Positions 54,138 through 63,460 of a stretch of 64,000 nt of DNA are shown here, one piece after another (position 1 is the first letter of the stretch; the number at the start of each line of letters is the position of its first letter). The DNA comes from CALKXV01 sp965228905. GTDB taxonomy: Bacteria; Pseudomonadota; Alphaproteobacteria; Rhodobacterales; Rhodobacteraceae. Location of the stretch: contig CBDDII010000003.1 of assembly GCA_965228905.1 (NCBI GenBank), forward strand, positions 2,108,001-2,172,000, given 5' to 3'. The position numbers and the translations under genes are program-made. A model generated the notes under the pieces. It was not told the origin of the DNA. It did no database searches and saw only the letters and a list, made by a program, of their open reading frames with translations.

Positions 54138-55343
54138 CGCCCGACGCGACGCCGCCCTGCGTCCGGCCTTCTTGCTGACGAGCCAGGGCGTCATGCGGAA
54201 GGCAGCGATCCCGAAGGCTGCAGTCCAGAAACCGGCGGCCAGTGTCACCCCGTCGATACCCGCCAAAGTTTCAAAGCCCAAGACAGCCCGCACGAGGGCC
54301 GCGGCGACCAGAAGGAAGAAGGCGAGTGTCAGGGGGCGTCCGGCCACCAGATCGCGCCCTGTATGTCCGCGCGTGGCCCGGATCATCACGGCGAGTGTCA
54401 TACCGCCAATCGCGCCGATGCCCAAGAGGTGCAGCCCCGGCGCCTCCGGGACAAGCCCTGTCGCGCCGCCTGCCGCCACCAACATCCCGGCAGGCACGAA
54501 GGCATAGGCTACATGCAGCATCAACAAGAGCGGGGACGGCCAGGTCCGCGCACTACACCACCGCGCGAGCCTGAAGGTGTGTAAAACGCCGGACAACGCG
54601 AGCAGTATGGCAGGAAACCATCCCTGCTGGATGTACGCCCAACTCAACAGCGCTACCGCGCCAATGGCCAATGCCGCGCTATCGAACCGACTGAACGGCG
54701 CGGGCAGGCGGGGTTCGCCACGCGCGGCCAGCCAATTTCGCGTGAAGCTCGGAACGATGCGCCCGCCGATCAGGGTTATCAGGAAAATGACGACGGCCAG
54801 CCCCAACCGCCCGCCAACATGCGCCGAACCATTTGTCAGGACTTCGACATGAAAAATTACGTTGGACACCAGCAACAGTCCAAGCGGCACCACGACCTTC
54901 AGGTTGCGCCAGTTTCGCCCCGCCACGATCTCGACAAGAAATACAAAACCGACCGCTGTCAGATATCCGCAATCGACAACTGCCACCATTCCTCCGCCAA
55001 GTGGCAATAGACCCGCCACGGCGAACCGCCCTACCAGCCAGAGCATCGCCAGTAGCGCCAGAGGAGTCCCCTGTTTCGGCATCCGACCCGTCCAGTTCGG
55101 AACCGCAGTGAACAAGAAGCCAGCGATAACTGCGCCGCCATATCCAAAGACCATTTCGTGGACGTGCCAGTCGATCGGTTGAAACGGTCCACCCAAATCC
55201 ACGATGCCGCGCCAGATCAGCCACCAGAACGGCATAACCAGCATGGCGAACCATAGTGCGGCCAGAAAGAAAGGCCTTAATCCCAGACCAAGCAGAGCAG
55301 GACCCTCATAATTTTTGCGCGGCAATGTCCTTGCTCCCGTCAA
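54126..55343 (-). CDS. nnrS: NnrS family haem-copper membrane protein
   Basis: 405 residues, about twelve hydrophobic helices. LGLGLRPFFLAALWFAM near the start, IDWHVHEMVFGYGGAVIAGF with its His residues, and RIVPSFTRNWLAARG identify NnrS. The protein protects against or relieves NO stress in denitrifiers. It starts at a TTG at 55343 with no clear ribosome site, so the exact start is uncertain. It is divergent from the Crp/Fnr gene and shares its promoter region, with an NnrR-type box 60 bases upstream of the start. Confidence 0.9.
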   Translation of the reverse strand: MTGARTLPRKNYEGPALLGLGLRPFFLAALWFAMLVMPFWWLIWRGIVDLGGPFQPIDWHVHEMVFGYGGAVIAGFLFTAVPNWTGRMPKQGTPLALLAMLWLVGRFAVAGLLPLGGGMVAVVDCGYLTAVGFVFLVEIVAGRNWRNLKVVVPLGLLLVSNVIFHVEVLTNGSAHVGGRLGLAVVIFLITLIGGRIVPSFTRNWLAARGEPRLPAPFSRFDSAALAIGAVALLSWAYIQQGWFPAILLALSGVLHTFRLARWCSARTWPSPLLLMLHVAYAFVPAGMLVAAGGATGLVPEAPGLHLLGIGAIGGMTLAVMIRATRGHTGRDLVAGRPLTLAFFLLVAAALVRAVLGFETLAGIDGVTLAAGFWTAAFGIAAFRMTPWLVSKKAGRRAASRRAAGH

Positions 55344-55402
55344 GTGAAGTCTGTTTGCAGTTTTGCCTGACTTCTGTTTGCATTACCCAGTGCGTTAGAA
55401 CC

Positions 55403-55416
55403 TTGCGTGCGCGCAA
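55403..55416. promoter_or_regulatory. FNR/NnrR-type box between nnrS and the Crp/Fnr gene
   Basis: TTGCGTGCGCGCAA has perfect 5-bp arms (TTGCG/CGCAA) and TTG-N8-CAA spacing, matching the NnrR-type consensus TTGCG-N4-CGCAA. It is 60 bases from the nnrS start, suited to activation, and 16 bases before the regulator's ATG, which would suggest self-repression in that direction. Confidence 0.75.
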
Positions 55417-55432
55417 ACTTTCTCGGGGTATC

Positions 55433-56143
55433 ATGGCAAATCTTGATCCAAGCCTGTTGAGTGGTCTTCCGCCGTTCTCGCGGCTTTCCGTGGACCAGAT
55501 TCGCGAAGTTCTCGACCGCGCTACGCCCCAACGCTGGGATGAAGGCCGCGATGTTTTTCGCGCCGGAGAAGCGGCCAAGAATTTCTATCTTTTGCTAGAC
55601 GGGGCGATCCGTGTCGTGCGCACGACGGAGGACGGCGAACAGGTGGTGCCGCTCCATATCCCGCCCGGACAACTTTTTGGCATCGCACCAGCCTTCAACC
55701 TCGACAGTTATCCGGCCACAGCGGTCGCGGCTGTCGAAAGCCTCACACTGTCATGGCCAACAAGGCATTGGTCGGGTTTTGTTGATCGCTATGAAGGCTT
55801 TGCATCTGAAACCTGGCAGACCATTGGTGAGAGAATGCGGCAGCTTCACTCAAGGATTGAGGAACTTTCAACGCGTGCGGTTGAACAACGCGTCGCATCC
55901 GTTCTGTTGCAGATCCTTCGCCAATCAGGCCGAAAGGTCGAGGGCGGGATCGAAATTCCCTTTCCGATCACCCGGGCGACCATAGCTGAAATGACCGGGA
56001 CGACCTTGCACACAGTGAGCCGTTTGCTTTCCGGTTGGGAAAAGAACGGTATAGTGCTGAGCTCCCGCAAACACGTCATGATTACCGATCCGCACAGGCT
56101 TGTTGTCCTCAGTGGCTCGGGGCAGAGCCCCGGCAGCCCTTGA
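55433..56143 (+). CDS. Crp/Fnr family transcription regulator (NnrR/Dnr-like)
   Basis: 236 residues from the ATG at 55433. The cyclic-nucleotide-type beta barrel occupies residues ~10-130 (FRAGEAAKNFYLLLDGAIRVV, VPLHIPPGQLFGIAPAF). A helix follows, then the wHTH with ITRATIAEMTGTTLHTVSRLL, close to NnrR/Dnr regulators. There is no N-terminal Cys cluster, so it is not an oxygen-sensing FNR; a haem-NO sensor of the Dnr type is likely. It is expected to activate nos, nnrS and the DUF1858 gene via the 14-bp boxes. Its 3' end overlaps the convergent DUF1858 gene by 35 bases. Confidence 0.88.
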   Translation: MANLDPSLLSGLPPFSRLSVDQIREVLDRATPQRWDEGRDVFRAGEAAKNFYLLLDGAIRVVRTTEDGEQVVPLHIPPGQLFGIAPAFNLDSYPATAVAAVESLTLSWPTRHWSGFVDRYEGFASETWQTIGERMRQLHSRIEELSTRAVEQRVASVLLQILRQSGRKVEGGIEIPFPITRATIAEMTGTTLHTVSRLLSGWEKNGIVLSSRKHVMITDPHRLVVLSGSGQSPGSP

Positions 56144-56357
56144 TGATGCGGTGCAGATTTTCTCGGAACTCGTCCTCGTCCAGTCCGTATTCGCGACATG
56201 TATCGAGTATCGTGTGAAACGACGAAACGGGGCATCCGACGCAGAGAAAGCCTAATTCAACAAACACGGCTGCGGTTTCCGGCCAGACCTCAAATAGCCG
56301 CTCCAGAGATAAGTCAGGATCGTCGATTTCAAGTTTGTTTGCCGAAAGTGGCTTCAT
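56109..56357 (-). CDS. DUF1858 domain protein of the denitrification locus
   Basis: 82 residues from the ATG at 56357. LSLERLFEVWPETAAVFVELGFLCVGCPVSSFHTI is the DUF1858 pattern with its Cys-x2-Cys-Pro motif, similar to the N-terminal domain of ScdA/Ric-type proteins. Homologues often sit beside NO- or N2O-reduction genes; the molecular role is unknown. An FNR/NnrR-type box lies 34 bases upstream of the start. Confidence 0.82.
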   Translation of the reverse strand: MKPLSANKLEIDDPDLSLERLFEVWPETAAVFVELGFLCVGCPVSSFHTILDTCREYGLDEDEFRENLHRIIKGCRGSAPSH

Positions 56358-56390
56358 GCAATCATTTGACACGGCTACGAGCGCGGTTGT

Positions 56391-56404
56391 TTGCGCTGGA
56401 GCAA
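56391..56404. promoter_or_regulatory. FNR/NnrR-type box upstream of the DUF1858 gene
   Basis: TTGCGCTGGAGCAA has arms TTGC/GCAA and TTG-N8-CAA spacing. It is 34 bases upstream of the DUF1858 ATG on the minus strand, nearly the same distance as the box before nosC. Confidence 0.65.
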
Positions 56405-56609
56405 AAAAGGAGAGAAGAGCTTTCCTCAGTTGCCGTGCTTTGACCACCTTACCCCAAGCGAGAGCCCGCACTAAGTCAGCTGCAAAAAGACATGGTCAGG
56501 GTGTTTCGCATCTTGTTTTCTGTGCGTACGTTTATTTTTTCGCGCCAATGACATGCTAGAATCCTGAAGCTACGTGGTATTGTCTAAGTGAATTTGGAAT
56601 TGATTGAAG

Positions 56610-59131
56610 ATGGTCCTTGATCCCCCTTTGAAATGCCAACCTTGCGCGATAAATGAGCATTGCATCGGTGAGCGGTGGGCACCCTTAAACGAAGACGAAC
56701 TCGCGGCACTTGTCGCAATTGTTGCTATGGGACAGGCTGCTCAGGCCTCTCATATCCTCGAAGAACTTGTGCCGGCAAAACCCGCCTTTTCATTTGAAGA
56801 ACTCCGGGAAGAGGCCAAGATCAGGTTGACGGTGGAGGAGCCCGCCATCAAACCGGTGTTTCTGGTGTTATTGTCCTGCCCACCGGCGCCGGTAAAACGA
56901 CCGTATCCTCTTTAAAGATTGCCGGAGTTCTGGCGCGTCGAAAGAAGGTTGTGTTTCTGGCTCCCACGCACGCACTCGTGGAACAGCTTACCGAAGACCT
57001 GCAGGCGATGTTTCCAAAAGACTTACTTGGCTCAGTTGTATCTAGCGATTTTGATCTTCTGCTCCAGGAGGATACCATCTTTCAGGATGTCGAAGTGATG
57101 ACGCCTGAGCGATGCTTGGCAATGTTGTCCTTTGCGCCGGAGGTCTTCAACGAAGTCGGGCTCTTGGTTTTTGACGAATGCCATCTTCTCAGCCCAGAAT
57201 CGGGCAAGATCAGGCGTGCCTTAGATGGAATGCTATGCGTGCTGGGATTCAATCATGTCGCGCCAGACGCGGACATTCTTTTCCTCTCGGCCATGGTTCA
57301 AAACGGTACCGAGCTTGCGAACTGGCTTTCTGACCTAACGGGTAGGCCAGCGGTCGATGTTGATCTCATCTGGAAGCCAAGTCGGCAGGCACGCGGCGTT
57401 GTAATTTATGATGCGGCTGAGTTGGGAACTGCTCGCGCGAATGCCATCCGCGCGCAACAACAAGAAGATGAACGGCGCGGTACAACAGCAGGAACCCTCC
57501 GGAAAGTTGCGCAGAACCAGTTGATGGCGCAGCCCTATGCCATCTGGGGGCTTCAGCATAACTGGTTGACCGAAAACAGCGCGTTCTGCTCCACCACACC
57601 GTTGCTTTCCGATCAGGTGAAGCTTGCAGGCAAAATTGAATACGGACCGAGCGTTCGTCTAACTCCAAACTCTAACGAGGTTGCTGCCAGAATTGCAGCC
57701 GCTGCCGCTCCCAAAGGTCTCAAGACGATCATATTTGTGAACACCAAGAATGACGCGGTGAAGGTCGCGGGTGATGTTGCAAACCTGATTAATGAGTCGA
57801 TAGAGCCGACCGAACATGAGGCCCTGAGATGGAAGGCTCTAGAAACCGAACTCGGTGGTCTAAGGCATTCGTTGCTCGCGGGTCCGGCTGCCGCAGTTCC
57901 TCACAACTCGGCGATGCTGCGTTTGGAACGTGACCTCGCAGAACGAATGTTCAAACGATCGAATGGAGCCAAAGTGATCGTTGCGACACCGACTTTGGCC
58001 CAGGGCCTGAATCTTCCCGCACACCTAGCCATTTTGGCTGGCGACAAGCGTGCTAGTGCGCAAGGTGGCAGGGAGAGTCTGGAAGCCCATGAAATCCTAA
58101 ACGCCGCCGCACGCGCGGGGCGTGCAGGGCACCTCGCCAACGGCTTAGTCCTTCTGGTTCCTGAGCCGATAATCGAGTTTGCCGAAACAAACAATTTGTC
58201 TGCTCGTACAGTCGAGAAACTTAAAGCCGTTCTTCCAGAAGACGATCACTGTGTGCAGATCTCCGATCCCTTGCAGATCGTTTTGGACCGCGTGAATGTT
58301 GGTGACGCGATCGACCCGCAAGTGAAGTACACCATCAATCGGTTTGCCAACCTCCCGACCGGAGATGCATTGGCTGCAACGGAACAATTGTTCGATCTTG
58401 GGAAATCCCTGGCCGCCTATGTCGCGAAGAGCCGATCAGTTGAGGAAAGATTCGAAGAGAAAGTCTCAGCGTTCAGGGCCGCTGTTGCCGAGCATCATGC
58501 CGGCAGTGCCGATGAGACTTCGGCGATGCTCGCTTCCCAAAGCGGCCTTTCGTCGGACGTCGTTGTTAGGCTAAAGGCCCGCATAAAGGCTTCCAGTGGA
58601 GCTTTGCCGACCGAGATAACAGGTTGGATCGAATGGACTACAGAATGGCTGATCGAAGATGAAGAAGCGCGCCTCGAACTGCTGGGTGATACACAACCTG
58701 GTTTGCTCACTGCCGCGGGACAACCTCAAAGCACCGTTTTGACCGAAGACATCCTTCGGCATGTACTACGCGGCATTATTGCCTGGGTTTCCGGAGCGCC
58801 ACTCTCTGAAATTGAACAAATTTTGGGGGGAGAACCGGAATCGGATGCGATCACCAAGCGAACCTGTCCCCGTGCTCGCGCGCTGGCCAGCGCAGTAATC
58901 CCTCGCGGCTACTCCTTCGTGATGGGGATGGTCGCCCATGTGACAAAAGACGTTTATCCGTTCGACTTGCAGGAAGATCTCGATCAGCAGATGGTTGAGT
59001 GCATGAGCACAGCGCTACGTTTGGGCTTTGACAGCGCAGAGAAGCTCTTCTTTGCACATGACACAAATGCTCTGGGGCGCGTAGAGGCGCACATTCTTTG
59101 GCAACAAAAAATGAGAGAACCGAAAATCTAG
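56610..59131 (+). pseudogene. DExH-box (Ski2-like) helicase with a one-base frameshift near 56843
   Basis: The frame from the ATG at 56610 (CQPCAINEHC, a Cys cluster) runs to EEP at 56843 and then loses sense, stopping at 56915. One base out of register, a helicase continues: RHQTGVSGVIVLPTGAGKTT (Q-motif-like RxxQ, Walker A), FLAPTHALVEQL (Ia), LLVFDECHLLSP (DECH), LFLSAMVQNG (III), VIVATPTLAQGLNLP (V) and AAARAGRAG (VI). The C-terminal ~350 residues are helical and unassigned. Adding one C (CCC to CCCC) would restore one protein of about 840 residues. Either a mutation or a base-call error. Composition is AT-richer than the core genome. It probably belonged to a defence module with the two genes downstream. 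Confidence 0.8.
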
Positions 59132-59175
59132 CACAGTCCTTGCACACCCTACCACCATCGAGACACTTTCAATCT

Positions 59176-59997
59176 ATGACTGAAACCAGTTCAGAACCAA
59201 ACCAAAGCCAATCGAGGATCATTGGCAGGACCCGTCGTTTGACTTCCCATCGACGCACTACATTCGATCGTATCTTTCATAGTGGTGGTGGTTACGTCCT
59301 CGATTTTTCGGACCGGACAATGTCTGAGTGGTTTGAAGAGACGTTTGGCCTCGACATATTTCAAGAACGTTTCCAGATCGAAGGACACAGCAAAGGTAAA
59401 ACTTTGAGAGGCTTCGTGGAGGTTGCCGAACCACGGCTGGTCGCAAAAGTGCTCCGCGAGCTCTGGACGTACCGCCGCAGCCTAGAAGGCTACGCTGAAG
59501 ACAGTTTCGTTGAGGAAGGGCGCCTTAAGGCATGGATTGATCAGTTTTCGGCCGAGCTAGAAAATGCTTCGGCCTTAAATCTCGAAGATGCACTGCGAGA
59601 TTTTTCTCGTGATACGACACTGCCCAAACTTCGCGCCGCGATCGCTGGCGACCTTGTGGCTGAGAAACCCGATGTCGCAGTCGATCGTCTGCATACTTAT
59701 TGCGTTAAACGCTTCCGTGCGCTCCTCGCTGAACGAGGTAGTCGCGTCAATGCCTCGACACCTTTGCATGCAATATTTGGCGCCTATGGCAAAATTCTGC
59801 GCGACGAAGGCGCGGTTAGCGGTTTTGCACTGCCAACCCTAAGAGTGCAACACAAGCTCTTTGAGAGCCTGAATGATGCGCGCAACAAACGATCCTTTGC
59901 ACACGACAATGAACTACTTGTCGTTTCTGAAGCGCAGTTCATCGTCGACTGCGTGCTTGCCTCTCTTGCGTTCATTGAGCGAATCGAAGCCGATTAA
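59176..59997 (+). CDS. Protein with abortive-infection-type C-terminal domain (Abi_C-like)
   Basis: 273 residues from the ATG at 59176, 44 bases after the helicase; a TTG at 59098 inside the helicase gene is an alternative. The last ~60 residues (LPTLRVQHKLFESLNDARNK, then RSFAHDNELL) match the Abi_C/HEPN-like pattern, with R-x6-H in RNKRSFAH. The N-terminal ~200 residues (FHSGGGYVLDFSDRTMSEWF, LDIFQERFQIEGHSKGKTLR) are a separate, unassigned domain. No membrane helix. Together with the helicase this suggests an anti-phage pair in which this protein is the effector or sensor. That is inference from domain type and neighbourhood. Confidence 0.68.
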   Translation: MTETSSEPNQSQSRIIGRTRRLTSHRRTTFDRIFHSGGGYVLDFSDRTMSEWFEETFGLDIFQERFQIEGHSKGKTLRGFVEVAEPRLVAKVLRELWTYRRSLEGYAEDSFVEEGRLKAWIDQFSAELENASALNLEDALRDFSRDTTLPKLRAAIAGDLVAEKPDVAVDRLHTYCVKRFRALLAERGSRVNASTPLHAIFGAYGKILRDEGAVSGFALPTLRVQHKLFESLNDARNKRSFAHDNELLVVSEAQFIVDCVLASLAFIERIEAD

Positions 59998-60111
59998 ATA
60001 GTTGGAGACCGGCCAAGGAAGAGATCCAGAGATCCCGGGTAATTCCTCATTACTGCTGGCAGCAGAAGCGGTATTATTTTTGCGAGCACGCTGATCAAAA
60101 AGAGAGGGAAT

Positions 60112-61386
60112 ATGGAAACTTCTAATGAAGCTAAAGACGATAGCGTGTATAGAATGACATCTTTCGAAGGAAAAATCTCGGCAGCTGACTTCGAACAAGA
60201 GATTACTTTTGTCGCTTATGCTGGGGGCGACTGTCGCCTGACTGTTGATCCTATGCAGGTGTCTGGCGAGGCATATGTTGCACTGAGCAAATGCATGGGT
60301 CGTCCCGGTAGTCATGCTGACGCCATCACTTTGACAGGCGAGAGCGCTGATGGCAGCAAGGTCTCATCGACGCATATGGAAATTCGCGGATCACGATCCG
60401 GTAGTGAAGGTCACAAAATTCGGCTTGGAACGGGCGAAGCGTCGATCACTGTTCCTCGGAAAGACACCTCAAAAGATTCCACCATTGCTCTGAAACTATC
60501 GCTGCGGGGATTTAAGAGCTTTCGCCCCAACCCAGTACAGGCGCGGCTTGGCAGAGTTGTCGTCCAAGGCGCCAACAAAGTTTTGTCCTCTGACGATGTG
60601 AGTGGCGCGATTTTCGTCGAGTTTGGTGATGAGCAACCAAGCGATAGCTGGTATCATGACGCCGAGGCACTTGCAGAATTTGTCTGGAAGGGGCTGCAGT
60701 TTGGCCACGGAGGACGGCTTCAAGTCCCGTTGATGGAGGTTTATCGTCCAGACGAGGTGATTGCGACATTCTAGAACGGAGGTGGCCGTCCCGCGCATAT
60801 ACCCGCAATTCATTTCCTGGATCAATCGGAGTTCGTTGCCGCTTTGGTAGCGCGCTTCGAAAGCGAAGACCCGTTTCCTGATGCCGTCTAGCAAGCCGTG
60901 GGATGGCTCAACAATGACTCGTCTATCGACGAGGTCCGTTACTTGACTCTCATGACCGCGATCGAAACGATTTTACATAGCCTCGTCCCGGACGCATCGT
61001 CGACTCTGCTTCCGAAGACCAAATTCAAGCCCATCCGAAATGCACTCATTCAAGCCCTGGCGGAATTTGAGCTGAGCCAAGACGAAAGAGATGTACTCGA
61101 AAGCAATATCAAGCAAATCAACCGAGCGCCTTTGTCCCAGAAACTCAACGCGGTGGTCAAAAAGTACGGCCTGCCGTCCGAAGTGTTCGATCAAAGTCTA
61201 ATCAGACGGCTTAACAAGCAGCGCGTCTCGATAGTACATCAAGGGAAATCCTTGAATGACGATAATCTTTGGGAATGCATGCTCTACGCTCGCGAGATGA
61301 TAGCACTAATCGTCTTTTCCGAGTTGCGCTATAAAGGTCGCTATCAGAGTTATGCCGAAGGTCATGAGCAAAGGACGATGTCGTAA
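60112..61386 (+). pseudogene. HEPN/Apea-like protein interrupted by two in-frame TAG codons
   Basis: A single frame of 424 codons, open except for TAG at 60772-60774 (codon 221) and 60889-60891 (codon 260). The first 220 residues are beta-rich (VYRMTSFEGKISAADFEQEI, RLTVDPMQVSGEAYVALSK). The bridge reads like protein (HFLDQSEFVAALVARFESED). The last ~160 residues carry an HEPN pattern: RYLTLMTAIETILHSLVPD and the R-x4-H motif in LNKQRVSIVHQGK (about codons 371-376). Layout resembles ApeA-type HEPN defence RNases. GAG or CAG to TAG could explain each stop. Without readthrough, only a 220-residue N-terminal product and possibly a C-terminal product from the GTG at 60898 would be made. Confidence 0.72.
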
Positions 61387-61583
61387 ACGCCATCATCTTT
61401 TTTTCCAAACAGGCGTACAAGAGGAGGTCGTGATTGCTTGCGATCTTCCAGCCCTAACGATCAAAGCCAATAACCGCTGAAGAGTTCACGAATGGCAGCA
61501 ATGCGGAAAGCTGCGTTGCAGCGCTGATGTAGCAGGTCAAGGTCGGCAATGGGCCTTATCTCATTCCGCGTCGAAAAGTTTTT

Positions 61584-62600
61584 TTAAGGTCCGTTTTGGA
61601 TACGCTGTCCACTTGCATCAAACCGCATCTCGTTTCGCGCATCCCATGTAAGGGCTACTTCCGCTCCCTCTTCGGGTATGTTTCCGATCGCATCCTGTCG
61701 GACTGTGATTTGCGTGCCGTCAGCGCATCTCAGATGCACCAGGGATTCGGCACCGAGCGCCTCGATGAAGGTCACGTGGGCATTGAGCTTTGCGTCTCCG
61801 GTGGTGGTAAGCTGCATGTGTTCGGGCCGGACGCCCAGCCGCTGCTCACTCGTTCCGTTCAGGAGGTCACCGGACAGAAAATTCGTGGGTGGCGAGCCGA
61901 TGAACCCGGCCACGAATTCGGTTGCGGGGTTGGAGTAGGCCTCTAATGGCGCGCCGATCTGATCGGCGATGCCGCCGTTCATGACGATCATCCGGTCTGC
62001 CATCGTCATCGCCTCGACCTGATCGTGGGTCACATAAAGAGCGGTGACGCCCAGTTCGCGCTGTAAGGCCTTGATCTCAAGCCGCATCTGCACGCGAAGT
62101 TTGGCATCGAGGTTCGACAAAGGTTCGTCGAACAGAAATACAGCCGGCTTGCGCACGATGGCGCGTCCCATAGCGACGCGCTGGCGCTGGCCACCAGACA
62201 ACTCCCGAGGTTTTCGTTGCAGGTAAGGTTCCAACTGCAACATCTTTGCCGCCTGCGTCACCCGCTCTTCGACCTCCGGGCGTGGTACCTTTGCGATCTT
62301 TAGTCCGTAGGCCATGTTGTCGAAGACCGACATGTGCGGATAAAGCGCGTAATTTTGAAACACCATGGCGATATCGCGCGCCATCGGCTCGACATTGTTG
62401 ACGGGTCGCCCGCCGATCCGAATCTTACCCGACGAGACAGTCTCCAACCCTGCGACCATTCGCAGAAGTGTGGATTTGCCGCAGCCCGACGGCCCGACGA
62501 TCACGATGAACTCGCCATCGGCGACGTCGACCGACACCCCGTGGATGACGTCGGTTTTTCCGAAGGACTTTTTGACGTTTTCAAGTGTCAGCGTTGCCAT
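61584..62600 (-). CDS. ABC transporter ATP-binding protein, UgpC/MalK family (second sugar importer)
   Basis: 338 residues from the ATG at 62600. Walker A GPSGCGKST, Q-loop MVFQNYALYPHMSV, signature LSGGQRQRVAMGRAI, Walker B VFLFDEPLSNLDAKLR and H-switch YVTHDQVEAMTMADR, plus a C-terminal TOBE domain (RLGVRPEHMQL). It is last in an operon with the two permeases upstream. UgpABCE systems import glycerol-3-phosphate; CUT1 sugar transport is equally possible. Confidence 0.92.
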   Translation of the reverse strand: MATLTLENVKKSFGKTDVIHGVSVDVADGEFIVIVGPSGCGKSTLLRMVAGLETVSSGKIRIGGRPVNNVEPMARDIAMVFQNYALYPHMSVFDNMAYGLKIAKVPRPEVEERVTQAAKMLQLEPYLQRKPRELSGGQRQRVAMGRAIVRKPAVFLFDEPLSNLDAKLRVQMRLEIKALQRELGVTALYVTHDQVEAMTMADRMIVMNGGIADQIGAPLEAYSNPATEFVAGFIGSPPTNFLSGDLLNGTSEQRLGVRPEHMQLTTTGDAKLNAHVTFIEALGAESLVHLRCADGTQITVRQDAIGNIPEEGAEVALTWDARNEMRFDASGQRIQNGP

Positions 62601-62605
62601 TTGTC

Positions 62606-63460
62606 TTACTTCTCGCTTTCCACCAGCCCGCGGATAAAGAGCTTTTGCATCCCGATCACCACGATGACTGGTGGCACCATTGCGAGGATCGATGTCGCCA
62701 TAATCGTCGGCCAATGCGCAAAGTCGTCTCCGGACGGGAACATCTGTTTTATTCCCATGACGATCGTGTTCATTTCAGGGTCCGTCGTGATCAGAAGCGG
62801 CCAGAGATACTGGTTCCAGCCGTATATGAACAGGATCACGAAGAGCGCGGCAATATTCGTGCGGCTCATCGGTAAAAGAATATCGAAGAAGAACCGCATC
62901 GGCCCCGCGCCATCGACGCGCGCCGCCTCGGCCAATTCGTCCGGCACGGTCATGAAAAACTGTCGGAACAGGAACGTCGCCGTCGCCGAGGCGATCAGCG
63001 GCAAGATCAAACCCTGATAGCTGTTCAGCATTCCGAAGTTGGCGATCACTTCGTAGGTCGGAACGATCCGCACTTCGACCGGCAGCATCAGTGTCAGGAA
63101 GATCAGCCAGAAAAATACCTTCCGGCCCGGAAAGCGGAAATAGACGATGGCGAAGGCAGACAGCAGGCTGATGGCGATCTTGCCCAGCGCGATGCCCATC
63201 GCCATGACAAGCGAGTTGAACAGCATCGTCGCGACCGGCGCGTTGACGCCGGATTTCAGTGCTCGGGCGTAGTTTTCAAAAAACTGGTCGCCGGGAAGAA
63301 GCGGCATCGGCGGGCGCACGATGTCCTGTTGTTCCACGGTCGAGGCGACGAAGGCCAGCCAGATCGGAAAGAAGATAAAGGCAACCCCGACGATCAGCCC
63401 CAGATGGGTCAGCCAAAGCCCCGCTCCGCGTTTCTGTACCATGCCCTGACGCTCGGCCAT
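62606..63460 (-). CDS. ABC transporter permease, UgpE/MalG type
   Basis: 284 residues with six helices. The EAA loop is LAEAARVDGAGPMRFFFDILLPM. The segment VFFWLIFLTLMLPVEVRIVPTYEVIANFGMLNSYQGL is typical of UgpE. It overlaps the preceding permease by one base and ends five bases before the ATPase. Confidence 0.92.
   Translation of the reverse strand: MAERQGMVQKRGAGLWLTHLGLIVGVAFIFFPIWLAFVASTVEQQDIVRPPMPLLPGDQFFENYARALKSGVNAPVATMLFNSLVMAMGIALGKIAISLLSAFAIVYFRFPGRKVFFWLIFLTLMLPVEVRIVPTYEVIANFGMLNSYQGLILPLIASATATFLFRQFFMTVPDELAEAARVDGAGPMRFFFDILLPMSRTNIAALFVILFIYGWNQYLWPLLITTDPEMNTIVMGIKQMFPSGDDFAHWPTIMATSILAMVPPVIVVIGMQKLFIRGLVESEK

Noticed and set aside
55331..55343. TTGCTCCCGTCAA as a further FNR-type box
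   Set aside because: Spacing is N7 rather than N8 and the arms do not pair; it overlaps the nnrS start.
56841..56850. Programmed -1 frameshift in the helicase
   Set aside because: No X-XXY-YYZ slippery heptamer is present; a lost base in a C run is simpler.
60889..60891. TAG read as pyrrolysine
   Set aside because: No pylT-like tRNA or pyl genes are visible and the protein is not a methylamine methyltransferase.
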